Part shown: in pieces, positions 9,856 to 16,789 of the stretch
Layout: every line of letters starts with the position of its first letter
Numbering within the stretch: the stretch's first letter is position 1
Assembly (NCBI RefSeq): GCF_004124275.1
Contig: NZ_CP027218.1
Coordinates: 3,041,501 to 3,105,500 of the forward strand
DNA from: Pseudomonas sp. DTU12.3
GTDB taxonomy: Bacteria > Pseudomonadota > Gammaproteobacteria > Pseudomonadales > Pseudomonadaceae
Direction: 5' to 3'
Length of the DNA: 64,000 nucleotides
Program-made: the position numbers and the translations under genes
Notes under the pieces: model-generated
Databases searched by the model: none
Told to the model about the DNA's origin: nothing
The model's input: the letters and a program-made list of their open reading frames with translations, nothing else

Positions 9856-10250
9856 CGGGTGATCGTTATGCGCGTGCCTTTGCCGGGCTCGGTGTCGAGT
9901 TCGAACTCTTCGACCAGCCGTTTCGCGCCGGTCAGGCCCAGCCCCATGCCGCTGCCGGACGTCCAGCCGTCGGTCATCGCCAGTTTGATATCGGCAATGC
10001 CCGGGCCTTCATCGCGAAACGTCAGGCGCAGACCGACCTTGTGATCCTCATCGAGAATTTGCCAGTCCATGTCGCCGCCACCGCCGTAAACCATGGTGTT
10101 GCGCGCCAGTTCGCTGACGGCCGTGACCATTTTGGTCAAGTCGATCAGGCGCATGCCGCACTCGGTGGCCAGCTTGCGCGCAGTCTGGCGCGCCAGCACC
10201 ACGTCTTGCTCGATATGGATGGGTTGAGTACCGCTACTGCGCACGGTCAT
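9846..10250 (-). CDS. rsbT: RsbT-like serine/threonine switch kinase
   Basis: The 134-residue GHKL kinase has the RsbT plan: N box with N51 in ELARNTMVYGGG, the ATP lid region DEGPGI and the glycine box GSGMGLGL. In the stressosome RsbT is held by the RsbR-RsbS shell, phosphorylates STAS-domain residues on stress and is then set free to activate a partner. It overlaps rsbS by ATGA at 10247-10250 and the fused phosphatase by 10 bases, so the three proteins are probably made in fixed ratio. The usual partner RsbU is not encoded in the window; histidine kinases stand in its place. Confidence 0.92.
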   Translation of the reverse strand: MTVRSSGTQPIHIEQDVVLARQTARKLATECGMRLIDLTKMVTAVSELARNTMVYGGGGDMDWQILDEDHKVGLRLTFRDEGPGIADIKLAMTDGWTSGSGMGLGLTGAKRLVEEFELDTEPGKGTRITITRWT

Positions 10251-10609
10251 TGTTGCAATACTCGTTCCCGTAGCAGTTTCATCCCGCGCTCGACGTTAAG
10301 GGCGGTGCTGACGCCGGGCAGGGTCATGCCGAGTTCAACCAGGGTAATCGCGACCGCTGGCTGCATACCGACCAATACAGTCTCGGCGTCCATGATTTTC
10401 GACAGGCCGGAAATCGTGCCGATCATCCGGCCGATGAACGAGTCGACCATGTCCAGCGCCGAGATGTCGATCAACACCCCGCGCGCCGAGGTTTTGCTGA
10501 TGCGTTCGGACAAGTCGTCCTGCAGGGTCAGGGCGAGTTGGTCATGCATGTCGACCTGAATGGTCACCAGCAGGAAGTCGCCCATTTGAAGAATCGGGAT
10601 ACGTTCCAT
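10247..10609 (-). CDS. rsbS: RsbS-like single STAS-domain stressosome scaffold
   Basis: This 120-residue protein is one STAS domain. The start is the ATG at 10609 (MERIPILQ), directly after rsbR; a longer in-frame start would run through the end of rsbR. The segment DMVDSFIG places serine S57 where B. subtilis RsbS has its RsbT-phosphorylated serine, and GMQPAVAITLVELG is the usual following loop. RsbS and RsbR build the stressosome core and hold RsbT until stress. The gene shares ATGA with rsbT. Confidence 0.92.
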   Translation of the reverse strand: MERIPILQMGDFLLVTIQVDMHDQLALTLQDDLSERISKTSARGVLIDISALDMVDSFIGRMIGTISGLSKIMDAETVLVGMQPAVAITLVELGMTLPGVSTALNVERGMKLLRERVLQQ

Positions 10610-10611
10610 GC

Positions 10612-11463
10612 TTAAACCGTCTTGACGAGGCTGATACCCAGGCGGGTCAGGGCCAGTTTCAGCGCGTCGGCCAGATTGGCCTTGGTCACCACGCCTTGCA
10701 GGTCGAGGCCGAGGTGGACGATGGTCTGCGCGATTTGCGGACGCACGCCGCTGATGATGCAATCAGCGCCCATCAGGCGGATCGCGGTGACGGTTTTCAG
10801 CAGGTGCTGGGCGACGAGGGTGTCAACGGTCGGCACGCCGGTGATATCGATGATGGCGATTTCCGAACCGGTGTCGACGATGCGTTGCAGCAACGACTCC
10901 ATCACCACTTGCGTACGTTGCGAGTCGAGGGTGCCGATCATCGGTAGCGCCAGCACGCCGTCCCACAGTTTGACCACCGGGGTCGACAGTTCCAGCAGTT
11001 CTTCCTGCTGACGCTTGATCACCGCTTCGCGGGATTTCTGGAAAGTGCGGATGGTGTGCAGGCCGAATGCATCGAGCAGCTCCGAGACTTCCCAGAGTTG
11101 TTCAGCGAGCAGTGCCGGTTGTTCTTTGTAGTGCGCTTGCAGCAGATTGAACAGCGGGCCTTTGAGGGCAAAGATGAAGCTCGCGGTCTGTTGCGAGTCC
11201 TGGCCGAGCAGGGCACGACTGTGCGAGAGCTTTTCGAGAAACTGGCGGGTGCTTTCCCAGCCCGGCGCGGCGATGTTGGTGCCATTGTCGTTCTCGATGC
11301 CACTGACCACCAGCTGCAGGAACTCGGTAGTCTGTTGCTGGATGTCGTGATCCTTGAGGTTGCGCGTGGCGCCGCTGGCTTCGAGGCCGCTGATCCATTC
11401 GTTCAGCAGTTGCGTTTGTTGTTTTTTCAGCGCGTCGAGGGTGCTGTTCTGCAGTGCTGCCAT
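10612..11463 (-). CDS. rsbR: RsbR-like stressosome sensor with C-terminal STAS domain
   Basis: The 283-residue protein has a helical N-terminal domain (about residues 5-155) of the RsbRD-type, joined by a helix to a STAS domain (160-280). The STAS domain keeps both switch positions: T215 in PTVDT, matching B. subtilis RsbR T171, and S238 in ISGVRPQIAQ, where T205 lies in B. subtilis. The N-terminal domain shows no PAS, haem or flavin motif that I recognise, so the sensed signal is open. It is the first gene of the minus-strand operon, and its promoter should lie in 11464-11640, a region shared with the divergent small gene at 11715. It stops two bases before rsbS starts. Confidence 0.9.
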   Translation of the reverse strand: MAALQNSTLDALKKQQTQLLNEWISGLEASGATRNLKDHDIQQQTTEFLQLVVSGIENDNGTNIAAPGWESTRQFLEKLSHSRALLGQDSQQTASFIFALKGPLFNLLQAHYKEQPALLAEQLWEVSELLDAFGLHTIRTFQKSREAVIKRQQEELLELSTPVVKLWDGVLALPMIGTLDSQRTQVVMESLLQRIVDTGSEIAIIDITGVPTVDTLVAQHLLKTVTAIRLMGADCIISGVRPQIAQTIVHLGLDLQGVVTKANLADALKLALTRLGISLVKTV

Positions 11464-11714
11464 GTGCCTGTTGCTCCGTAGCGAATGGGGGGCCGATCGA
11501 TAAAATATGAGCGGCGCGAATTCAATGACATTTGCCGTATGAAATAGTTGTTCCTTCCGGCGCGGATATTTTTGATTTGGCGCAAGAAAGACTTTGCTAA
11601 CTCTAGTCGGCGAGAAGGCGAGCGGCGATGTTTTGAACGTTGGCGCGATACAGGCTTCGAATCTTCAAGGCCCGGCTGGTTGCAGTCGCGCTGGCTTTGA
11701 CGAACGAGGTGGCC

Positions 11715-11984
11715 ATGAACGAGCAATCGAAAAATCCGCAAAATCAATCCGCCGAGCCGATCAATCGCAATGATCCGGCGATTGACCCGCAGGTTCCGGG
11801 GCAACCCGCGCCGACCCTGCCACAGGGCGAAGACGATCAGGTGCAAAGCGCCGATCCGGCGGTGGATCAGAAGAACCGGCACACGGACAACGACAACGAG
11901 TTCAGTCCGGGCTTCAAGCCGCAGCCTGACCGGGCCAGCCCGGATGAGGAGACGGATGCGGATATCGATACCGATGGCGGTTGA
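11715..11984 (+). CDS. Small acidic, probably disordered protein
   Basis: The 89-residue product starts MNEQSKNPQNQ at the ATG at 11715, which has GAGG nine bases upstream; in-frame codons further upstream have no such site. It is rich in Q, N, P, D and E, with no predicted hydrophobic core, signal peptide or membrane segment, so it is likely disordered and cytoplasmic. It is divergent from rsbR and followed by a strong terminator at 12000. A role in stress tolerance is suggested only by the neighbours. I do not recognise a named family. Confidence 0.7.
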   Translation: MNEQSKNPQNQSAEPINRNDPAIDPQVPGQPAPTLPQGEDDQVQSADPAVDQKNRHTDNDNEFSPGFKPQPDRASPDEETDADIDTDGG

Positions 11985-11999
11985 TTTGCGCAGATAAAC

Positions 12000-12030
12000 A
12001 AAGGCCGCATCCGAGGATGCGGCCTTTTTT
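12000..12030. terminator. Strong rho-independent terminator between convergent genes
   Basis: A 12-bp GC-rich stem (AAAGGCCGCATCC paired with GATGCGGCCTTT) with a three-base loop is followed by a T run. It lies between the convergent 11715 gene and the DUF4142 gene and can serve both. Confidence 0.9.
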
Positions 12031-12047
12031 GTGACGAAACAGAGGGA

Positions 12048-12569
12048 TTATTTGCTCGGATGTTTGGCTTGCAGCTCTTTCGCTGCCGCCAAGTGTTTTT
12101 CCAGCCCCGGGAGCATTTTCTGCGCGAAGCCCTTGAGTTCGGTGGCGCCTTTGACCTTGTCGTCGGTCACGGTGTTGGCTTGTTTCTTGAACAACTCGAT
12201 GGTTTCTTCGTGGGCCTTGACCTGGTTGTTGGCGTAGGCCGCATCGAAGGATTCATCGCGCATGTCGAGGATCTTTTCCTTGGCCTGCTTGACCAGCGTC
12301 GTGCTGTCGGGGACTTCGATGTCGTTGGCCTTGGCAATGCTGGCCAGCTCGTCGTTGGCCTTGCCATGGTCAGTGATCATCATGTTGGCGAAAGCCTTGA
12401 TGTCGGCCGACGAACTTTTTTCCAGGGCCAGACGGCTCGCTTCGATCTCGGCAATCCCGCCGGCAGCGGCGTTATCGACAAAATCGTTGTCAGTGGCGGC
12501 GAAAGCGCTGCCCATGCCGCTGCTCAAAGCGACAGCCAGAACCAGATGACGCAGTTTGAATCCGTCCAT
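12048..12569 (-). CDS. Exported DUF4142 (ferritin-like fold) protein
   Basis: The 173-residue protein begins MDGFKLRHLVLAVALSS, a clear Sec signal peptide with a likely cut after GSAFA. The mature part is a helical DUF4142 domain with the typical segments EASRLALEKSSS and FANMMITDHGKANDELASIA. The start at 12569 is preceded by GGAGA at a good distance; a longer in-frame start at 12788 has no support. DUF4142 proteins are periplasmic, adopt a ferritin-like four-helix fold and are often induced in stationary phase or under stress; their chemistry is unknown. Neighbours are other small stress-type genes. Confidence 0.88.
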   Translation of the reverse strand: MDGFKLRHLVLAVALSSGMGSAFAATDNDFVDNAAAGGIAEIEASRLALEKSSSADIKAFANMMITDHGKANDELASIAKANDIEVPDSTTLVKQAKEKILDMRDESFDAAYANNQVKAHEETIELFKKQANTVTDDKVKGATELKGFAQKMLPGLEKHLAAAKELQAKHPSK

Positions 12570-12773
12570 TGGTGTATCTCCACGCAGGTTTTTATGGGTG
12601 TTATGCAATGGAGGGAATTGCGCGAACAAAGGTTTTATCGCATTTGCGACAGGGCGACGAACGGACACCGCTGGTCTGACAGGTGGTCGACAGAACCGGG
12701 CAACCGAGGCCATTCTGATAACTGGCCAGCGCATCGGTCGCGTTGGCTGCCGATCAACTGACGGAGGTGTTCC

Positions 12774-13016
12774 ATGCCGGTGACCCATGACTTGTTACAG
12801 GATTTGAAACTGACGAAGGAAGAGATCCAGCAAAAACGCACCGCGGATCCACATCTGGACGCACTGATCAACAAGTATTCCCAGGCAGACGCCGACGTCG
12901 TCAAGGCCGAGACGGCGACTTCGGATGCGCCCAGCGACGACACGCTGAAAAAACTCAAAGAGAAGCGCTTGCAAGTCAAAGACAAGATCGTCGAGCAACT
13001 GCAGGCCCGTACCTGA
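12774..13016 (+). CDS. Small helical YdcH/DUF465-like protein
   Basis: The 80-residue protein begins MPVTHDLLQDLKLT and has the pattern of YdcH (DUF465) proteins: a short hairpin of charged helices with KRTADPHLDALINKY and KLKEKRLQVKDKIVEQL. The RBS GGAGGTGTTCC is strong. YdcH proteins are cytoplasmic and have no settled function. It is divergent from the DUF4142 gene. Confidence 0.82.
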   Translation: MPVTHDLLQDLKLTKEEIQQKRTADPHLDALINKYSQADADVVKAETATSDAPSDDTLKKLKEKRLQVKDKIVEQLQART

Positions 13017-13098
13017 CCGCCAGTCGCGCCACCGACCCCCGGTGGTGAATTGACTGGAACGACGCCCACGACCGGCACCTCGAATGTACAGAGTCTTC

Positions 13099-13105
13099 CT
13101 ATACT
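13099..13105 (+). promoter_or_regulatory. Candidate sigmaS-type -10 element
   Basis: CTATACT, the preferred extended -10 of sigmaS promoters, lies 21 bases before the ATG at 13126. This fits the idea that the small genes around it are general stress genes. Only the motif is seen; there is no clear -35. Confidence 0.45.
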
Positions 13106-13125
13106 GACTCTTTGCGAGGTGCCTT

Positions 13126-13290
13126 ATGAACGATCCCAAATTCCCCAGTGAAGAGCAGGGCGCATTCGACCCGGTTCCCACCCATCCCGAACCCAACAGC
13201 CCGGCGCATACCACGGCCAACCCTGAAGAGCCGGATGAGGAATTGCCGGAAGACGAAGATCCGGACAAGTTCGACAAGTCCAGTAACTGA
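13126..13290 (+). CDS. Very small acidic proline-rich protein
   Basis: This 54-residue reading frame begins MNDPKFPSEEQGAFDP and ends DEDPDKFDKSSN. It is dominated by P, E and D and should be disordered and cytoplasmic. GCGAGGTGCCTT before the ATG gives a ribosome binding site, and a CTATACT element lies just upstream, which together support that it is expressed. A REP doublet follows at once. It resembles in style the acidic protein at 11715. I do not know its function. Confidence 0.6.
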   Translation: MNDPKFPSEEQGAFDPVPTHPEPNSPAHTTANPEEPDEELPEDEDPDKFDKSSN

Positions 13291-13299
13291 CAGACCGCT

Positions 13300-13387
13300 A
13301 TCGCTGGCAAGCCAGCCCACAGGTAGGGCGTTCTACGCGATATTTGTGAACGGCAAATAACCCTGTGGGAGCTGGCTTGCCAGCGAT
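13300..13387. repeat. Paired inverted REP-type repeat, family C
   Basis: ATCGCTGGCAAGCCAGCCCA at 13300 is repeated in inverted form, with the related CTGTGGGAGCTGGCTTGCCA, ending at 13387. It separates the small acidic gene from the convergent SMP-30-like gene. Confidence 0.85.
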
Positions 13388-13419
13388 GGGGCCGGTCAAT
13401 CAACTCCACTCCGGCAGGT

Positions 13420-14496
13420 TCACTTCAGGGCCGCATCCAACGGCATCCGCGCCATATGCGTCGCCTTCAGCGAGCCGAAATACAACCACTGCCCATACTC
13501 GCGCACCGTGGTAATCGGCGAGTAATTGCCGCTGCTCGCATCCTGCAGATTGGCAATCACCTTGCCGTCCAGATCCAGCCCCAGCGCAAACCCGCGTTTC
13601 TCCACCGGTTTCGGCAACACGCTCAACGCCCGCACAATCATCTTGCGCACGAAGGGATGCCCGGCAGTGGCATCGAGCAGGGCGTTGCGCGGCGCATACA
13701 ACGCCACCCAAAAACGGTTGCTGCCATTGAACGCGAGGTTGTCCGGCAGCCCCGGCAGGTTGTCGATAAACAGGTCATGGGTGCCGGCTTTCGGCCCGCT
13801 CAGCCAGTAACGGCTGATGCGATAGGCGCCGGTTTCATTGACCAGTACATAGGCGTCATCCGGGCCGAGGGTCACGCCGTTGGCGAACTCCAGCTTGTCC
13901 AGCAACACGCTGGTTTTACCGCTCTGAAAGTCATAGCGCAGCAGGCGCCCGTCGCCGCCATGCTCGATGATGGCCTCGCCGTCATGGCCGTAGCCCCAGC
14001 GGCTGGAAGCATCGCTGAAATAGGCGTAATGCCCGGATTTATCGATGGCGACGTCATCGGTAAAACCGAAGTCGACGCCATTGGCACTCTTGGTCAGCGC
14101 TATCAACTGTCCCTGAGCATCCAGAGACAGCAAACCTTTGACGCCATCGGCAATCACCAGCAACCCGTTGGGATGGCGCGCGAGACCCAGCGGTCGCCCG
14201 CCGGTATCGGCCAGCACCTTGCGCTGCGTGCCGTCGAGGCTGGTGCGAATCAGTCGGCCGTCATGCAGGCCGGTGATCAGGAAGTCCTCTTCCAGCAACA
14301 ACGCTTCCGGGCCTTCGATATCGCTCGGCCCGACCTGCGCCACGCCTTTGAGGCGCTGGTTTTCGGCGTAGACCCCCGCCGTCAACGAAGGCGCCGGCTG
14401 CGGCGTCCAGGCCACCGGTTCGACTCTGGTCGGCATCAACAGCAGAAAAGCCCCGACGATAATGATCAGCAGCAAAAAAACATGCCGCAGCCTCAC
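13420..14496 (-). CDS. Membrane-anchored SMP-30/strictosidine synthase-like beta-propeller
   Basis: The 358-residue protein has one N-terminal membrane segment (residues 5-22) and then a six-bladed propeller of the SMP-30/gluconolactonase/strictosidine synthase superfamily. Typical strands are EALLLEEDFLITGLHDG, GRPLGLARHPNGLLVIAD, FTDDVAIDKSG and FANGVTLGPDDAYVLVNET. Such proteins hydrolyse lactones or related esters; the substrate is not evident. It starts with GTG inside GTGA, overlapping the stop of the preceding desaturase-type gene, so the two are made together and may act on the same lipid or sterol-like compound. Confidence 0.83.
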   Translation of the reverse strand: MRLRHVFLLLIIIVGAFLLLMPTRVEPVAWTPQPAPSLTAGVYAENQRLKGVAQVGPSDIEGPEALLLEEDFLITGLHDGRLIRTSLDGTQRKVLADTGGRPLGLARHPNGLLVIADGVKGLLSLDAQGQLIALTKSANGVDFGFTDDVAIDKSGHYAYFSDASSRWGYGHDGEAIIEHGGDGRLLRYDFQSGKTSVLLDKLEFANGVTLGPDDAYVLVNETGAYRISRYWLSGPKAGTHDLFIDNLPGLPDNLAFNGSNRFWVALYAPRNALLDATAGHPFVRKMIVRALSVLPKPVEKRGFALGLDLDGKVIANLQDASSGNYSPITTVREYGQWLYFGSLKATHMARMPLDAALK

Positions 14497-15647
14497 GCGC
14501 TGGCCCTCGCCGCAGCCAGGTATTGCGTGGCCATGTCGCGCAGCGCCAGCATCGAGGCGGCCGATTCGCGATCGATACGCCGCTTCAGCAACAACTGATT
14601 GGCAATGCGCATGCCGAGGCCGTCAAAGCGGTAATCCAGCGTGCGCACAAACCGCGTACCGCCAGCCTCGGCTGCGCACTCGTAAGTCAGCAGCAACGAC
14701 AAACCATGATCGCCCTGAGCCCGCGCGCACCAGCGGCGGCCAGGCAAGTACTCCGTGACTTCCCAGCGCAAATGACCTTCGCGTCCGCCAGCATTGATGT
14801 CCTCTTCGAAATGCGCACCGGCATGCAGCGGGCCTTGTGCGCCGTCGATTCGCAAGGACGACGGGTGCCATTCCGGCCAGCGACTGACGCTGGCGGCATA
14901 GGCGAGCACGGCAACCGGTTCGCCGGCGATATCGATCTGGTGCTGCATGCGGGTCATGGGCATTCTCGAATAGCTCAAAGGGGCGGGTTCCGGTTCCCAG
15001 TACAGGGTGCCGAACAGGTAGTCCATCAACGGCAGGACGATATTGAAATTGCGCTCCTGCATGCGCTCGCGACGGTGATGCAGTTCGTGCAGGCGGCGCA
15101 TCTGACGGATCCACGGCAGGCGCGTCAGCGGGTTGCTCGGCGGCAGGTGTTCGCCGGCATGAAACACTTCATAAGTCAGGTAGCCGAGCACCATGCAACC
15201 GCCAAACAGCCCGGCGACGTTGCCGTTGAACTGCGCGAACAGCCACCACAACGGCAAAGTGATCAGCAGCGTATGGACGACGATCAGCCATGCCGGAAAC
15301 AGAATCACCCGCCAGTCGCGAGCGCTGTCGTAAGTCATGTGGCCGGGGGTGAAAAAGCTGTGATGGTCGCCGGCGTGGCGTGCATAGAACAGTTTGGCAA
15401 AGGCTTTTTTGTGATGGCCGAGATGGCGATGCACCGTGTACACGCCGAAGTTGAAGAACAACAGCGTCAGCGGCACCGTAAGCCATTCCAGCCAGTTGAC
15501 CTGGTGCACGCTGCTCCAGAACACGCCGATGGCCAACACACCGAACAGCAGCACGAAAGCGCCATGCAGCCACGGGTTGTACAACGGATGAATGGCCGCG
15601 CGGTAGCGGCTGCGAAATGCCTCGGTGGTCTGCCTCACTGCAATCAC
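14493..15647 (-). CDS. Fatty acid hydroxylase/sterol desaturase fused to an SRPBCC domain
   Basis: The 384-residue protein joins two domains. Residues 25-215 form a membrane di-iron hydroxylase, with several hydrophobic segments and histidine boxes HRHLGHH, HAGDHHSFF, HAGEHLP and LHELHHRRERM. Residues 225-375 form an SRPBCC (START-like) ligand-binding domain, seen in GEPVAVLAYAASVSRWPEWHPSS and the strands that follow. The first half should hydroxylate or desaturate a lipid in the inner membrane; the second could bind the lipid or product. The start is GTG at 15647; a GTG nine bases later is possible. It overlaps the SMP-30-like gene by GTGA. Confidence 0.83.
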   Translation of the reverse strand: MIAVRQTTEAFRSRYRAAIHPLYNPWLHGAFVLLFGVLAIGVFWSSVHQVNWLEWLTVPLTLLFFNFGVYTVHRHLGHHKKAFAKLFYARHAGDHHSFFTPGHMTYDSARDWRVILFPAWLIVVHTLLITLPLWWLFAQFNGNVAGLFGGCMVLGYLTYEVFHAGEHLPPSNPLTRLPWIRQMRRLHELHHRRERMQERNFNIVLPLMDYLFGTLYWEPEPAPLSYSRMPMTRMQHQIDIAGEPVAVLAYAASVSRWPEWHPSSLRIDGAQGPLHAGAHFEEDINAGGREGHLRWEVTEYLPGRRWCARAQGDHGLSLLLTYECAAEAGGTRFVRTLDYRFDGLGMRIANQLLLKRRIDRESAASMLALRDMATQYLAAARASA

Positions 15648-15750
15648 CTGTCGGTATTGTGGTTATACCCGGCAGATTAGCCGATCCGGCCGTTTGTGCA
15701 GGCCGGACCTTGAGGTCACATACGCCATGTTCCGGTGCAAAGCAGCCGCC

Positions 15751-16614
15751 TCAACTCAACGGGTTCCAGCGCTGCGACCAGTCGTCATCGGCCTTGATCA
15801 CTTCGCGCAGCAGGTCAAAGGCTTGTTGCAGGATCGCCGAGTCGCGGTCGCGCGAGTACACCAGGTAAGTCGGATAGCTGAATTCCGGGGCTTTGGTCAC
15901 GGCTTCGAGGGCGCCGCTCTCCAGATAGGTGCGCACGACGCGGGTGCGGAAATAGCCGCTGCCGCCGTGTTCGAGAATGTATTGCAGGGCCAGCGGGCCG
16001 AGGTTGAAACTCAGCGCAGCCTTGGCTTTTTCCGGCAGGGCAGCGTCGTGCTGACGGCGGAAATCCGGGCCCCAGTCGATATAGACGTAAGGTTCCGGGC
16101 GCTCGGGCGCACGCACCAGAATCAGTTTTTCCTCCAGCACTTGCTCGACCTGCAGGCCCGGCCAGTATTCCGGCTGATAGACCAGCGCCGCATCGAGTAC
16201 GCCGAGTTCGAGCTGGCGCAGGAGGTTTTCGCCGTCGCGGATTTCCATGCGCAGGGCATGCCCGGGGATCTTCTCGCGCAGTTCGGCAGCCCAACTGAGC
16301 ATCAGCGGGTTGCACAGGCTGACTTCGCCGCCGATGTGCAGCACGTTGTGATAGCCCTCGGGCAGTGGCAGATCGCGGCGCGCCGCTTCCCAGGTCTGCA
16401 CCAGTTGATTGGCGTAGACGACGAAAGCCTCGCCATTGGGCGTCAGTTTCGCCCCGGCGCGGTTGCGCACGAACAACGTGCTGCCCAACTGGCTTTCGAG
16501 TTTCTGCACCCGCGCGGTGATTGCCGTTTGCGTGACGAAGAGCTTCTGCGCGGCGGCGGCGAGGCTGCCGTGGCGGACGATTTCGAGGAAGGTGCGAGCG
16601 AGGTCGATGTCCAT
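15751..16614 (-). CDS. LysR-family transcriptional regulator
   Basis: The 287-residue protein has the LysR plan: a winged HTH at residues 1-62 (MDIDLARTFLEIVRHGSLAA, then VTQTAITARVQKLESQLG) and a periplasmic-binding-type effector domain at about 90-285. The ATG at 16614 is chosen because it gives the standard LysR N-terminus; an upstream in-frame start adds a non-conserved leader. It lies 103 bases upstream of the desaturase-SMP-30 pair on the same strand and may control it, though LysR genes usually face away from their target. The divergent rlhA gene is an unlikely target. Confidence 0.87.
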   Translation of the reverse strand: MDIDLARTFLEIVRHGSLAAAAQKLFVTQTAITARVQKLESQLGSTLFVRNRAGAKLTPNGEAFVVYANQLVQTWEAARRDLPLPEGYHNVLHIGGEVSLCNPLMLSWAAELREKIPGHALRMEIRDGENLLRQLELGVLDAALVYQPEYWPGLQVEQVLEEKLILVRAPERPEPYVYIDWGPDFRRQHDAALPEKAKAALSFNLGPLALQYILEHGGSGYFRTRVVRTYLESGALEAVTKAPEFSYPTYLVYSRDRDSAILQQAFDLLREVIKADDDWSQRWNPLS

Positions 16615-16789
16615 GGGCGGGCCGATGCAAAAGGTCCGCGCATTGTAAGTGCAGCTTCGCCGGCGCGTCATCGTCGATAGAGGGCGGACATCTGTGGCGC
16701 GACGCCAGCCATCGGGCAGCAGAGGCGTGCCGGGCGCGCGTTTCAGGGGTAGAATGCGCTCCTACCGTGACAGCCTGACTAAAAAAACT

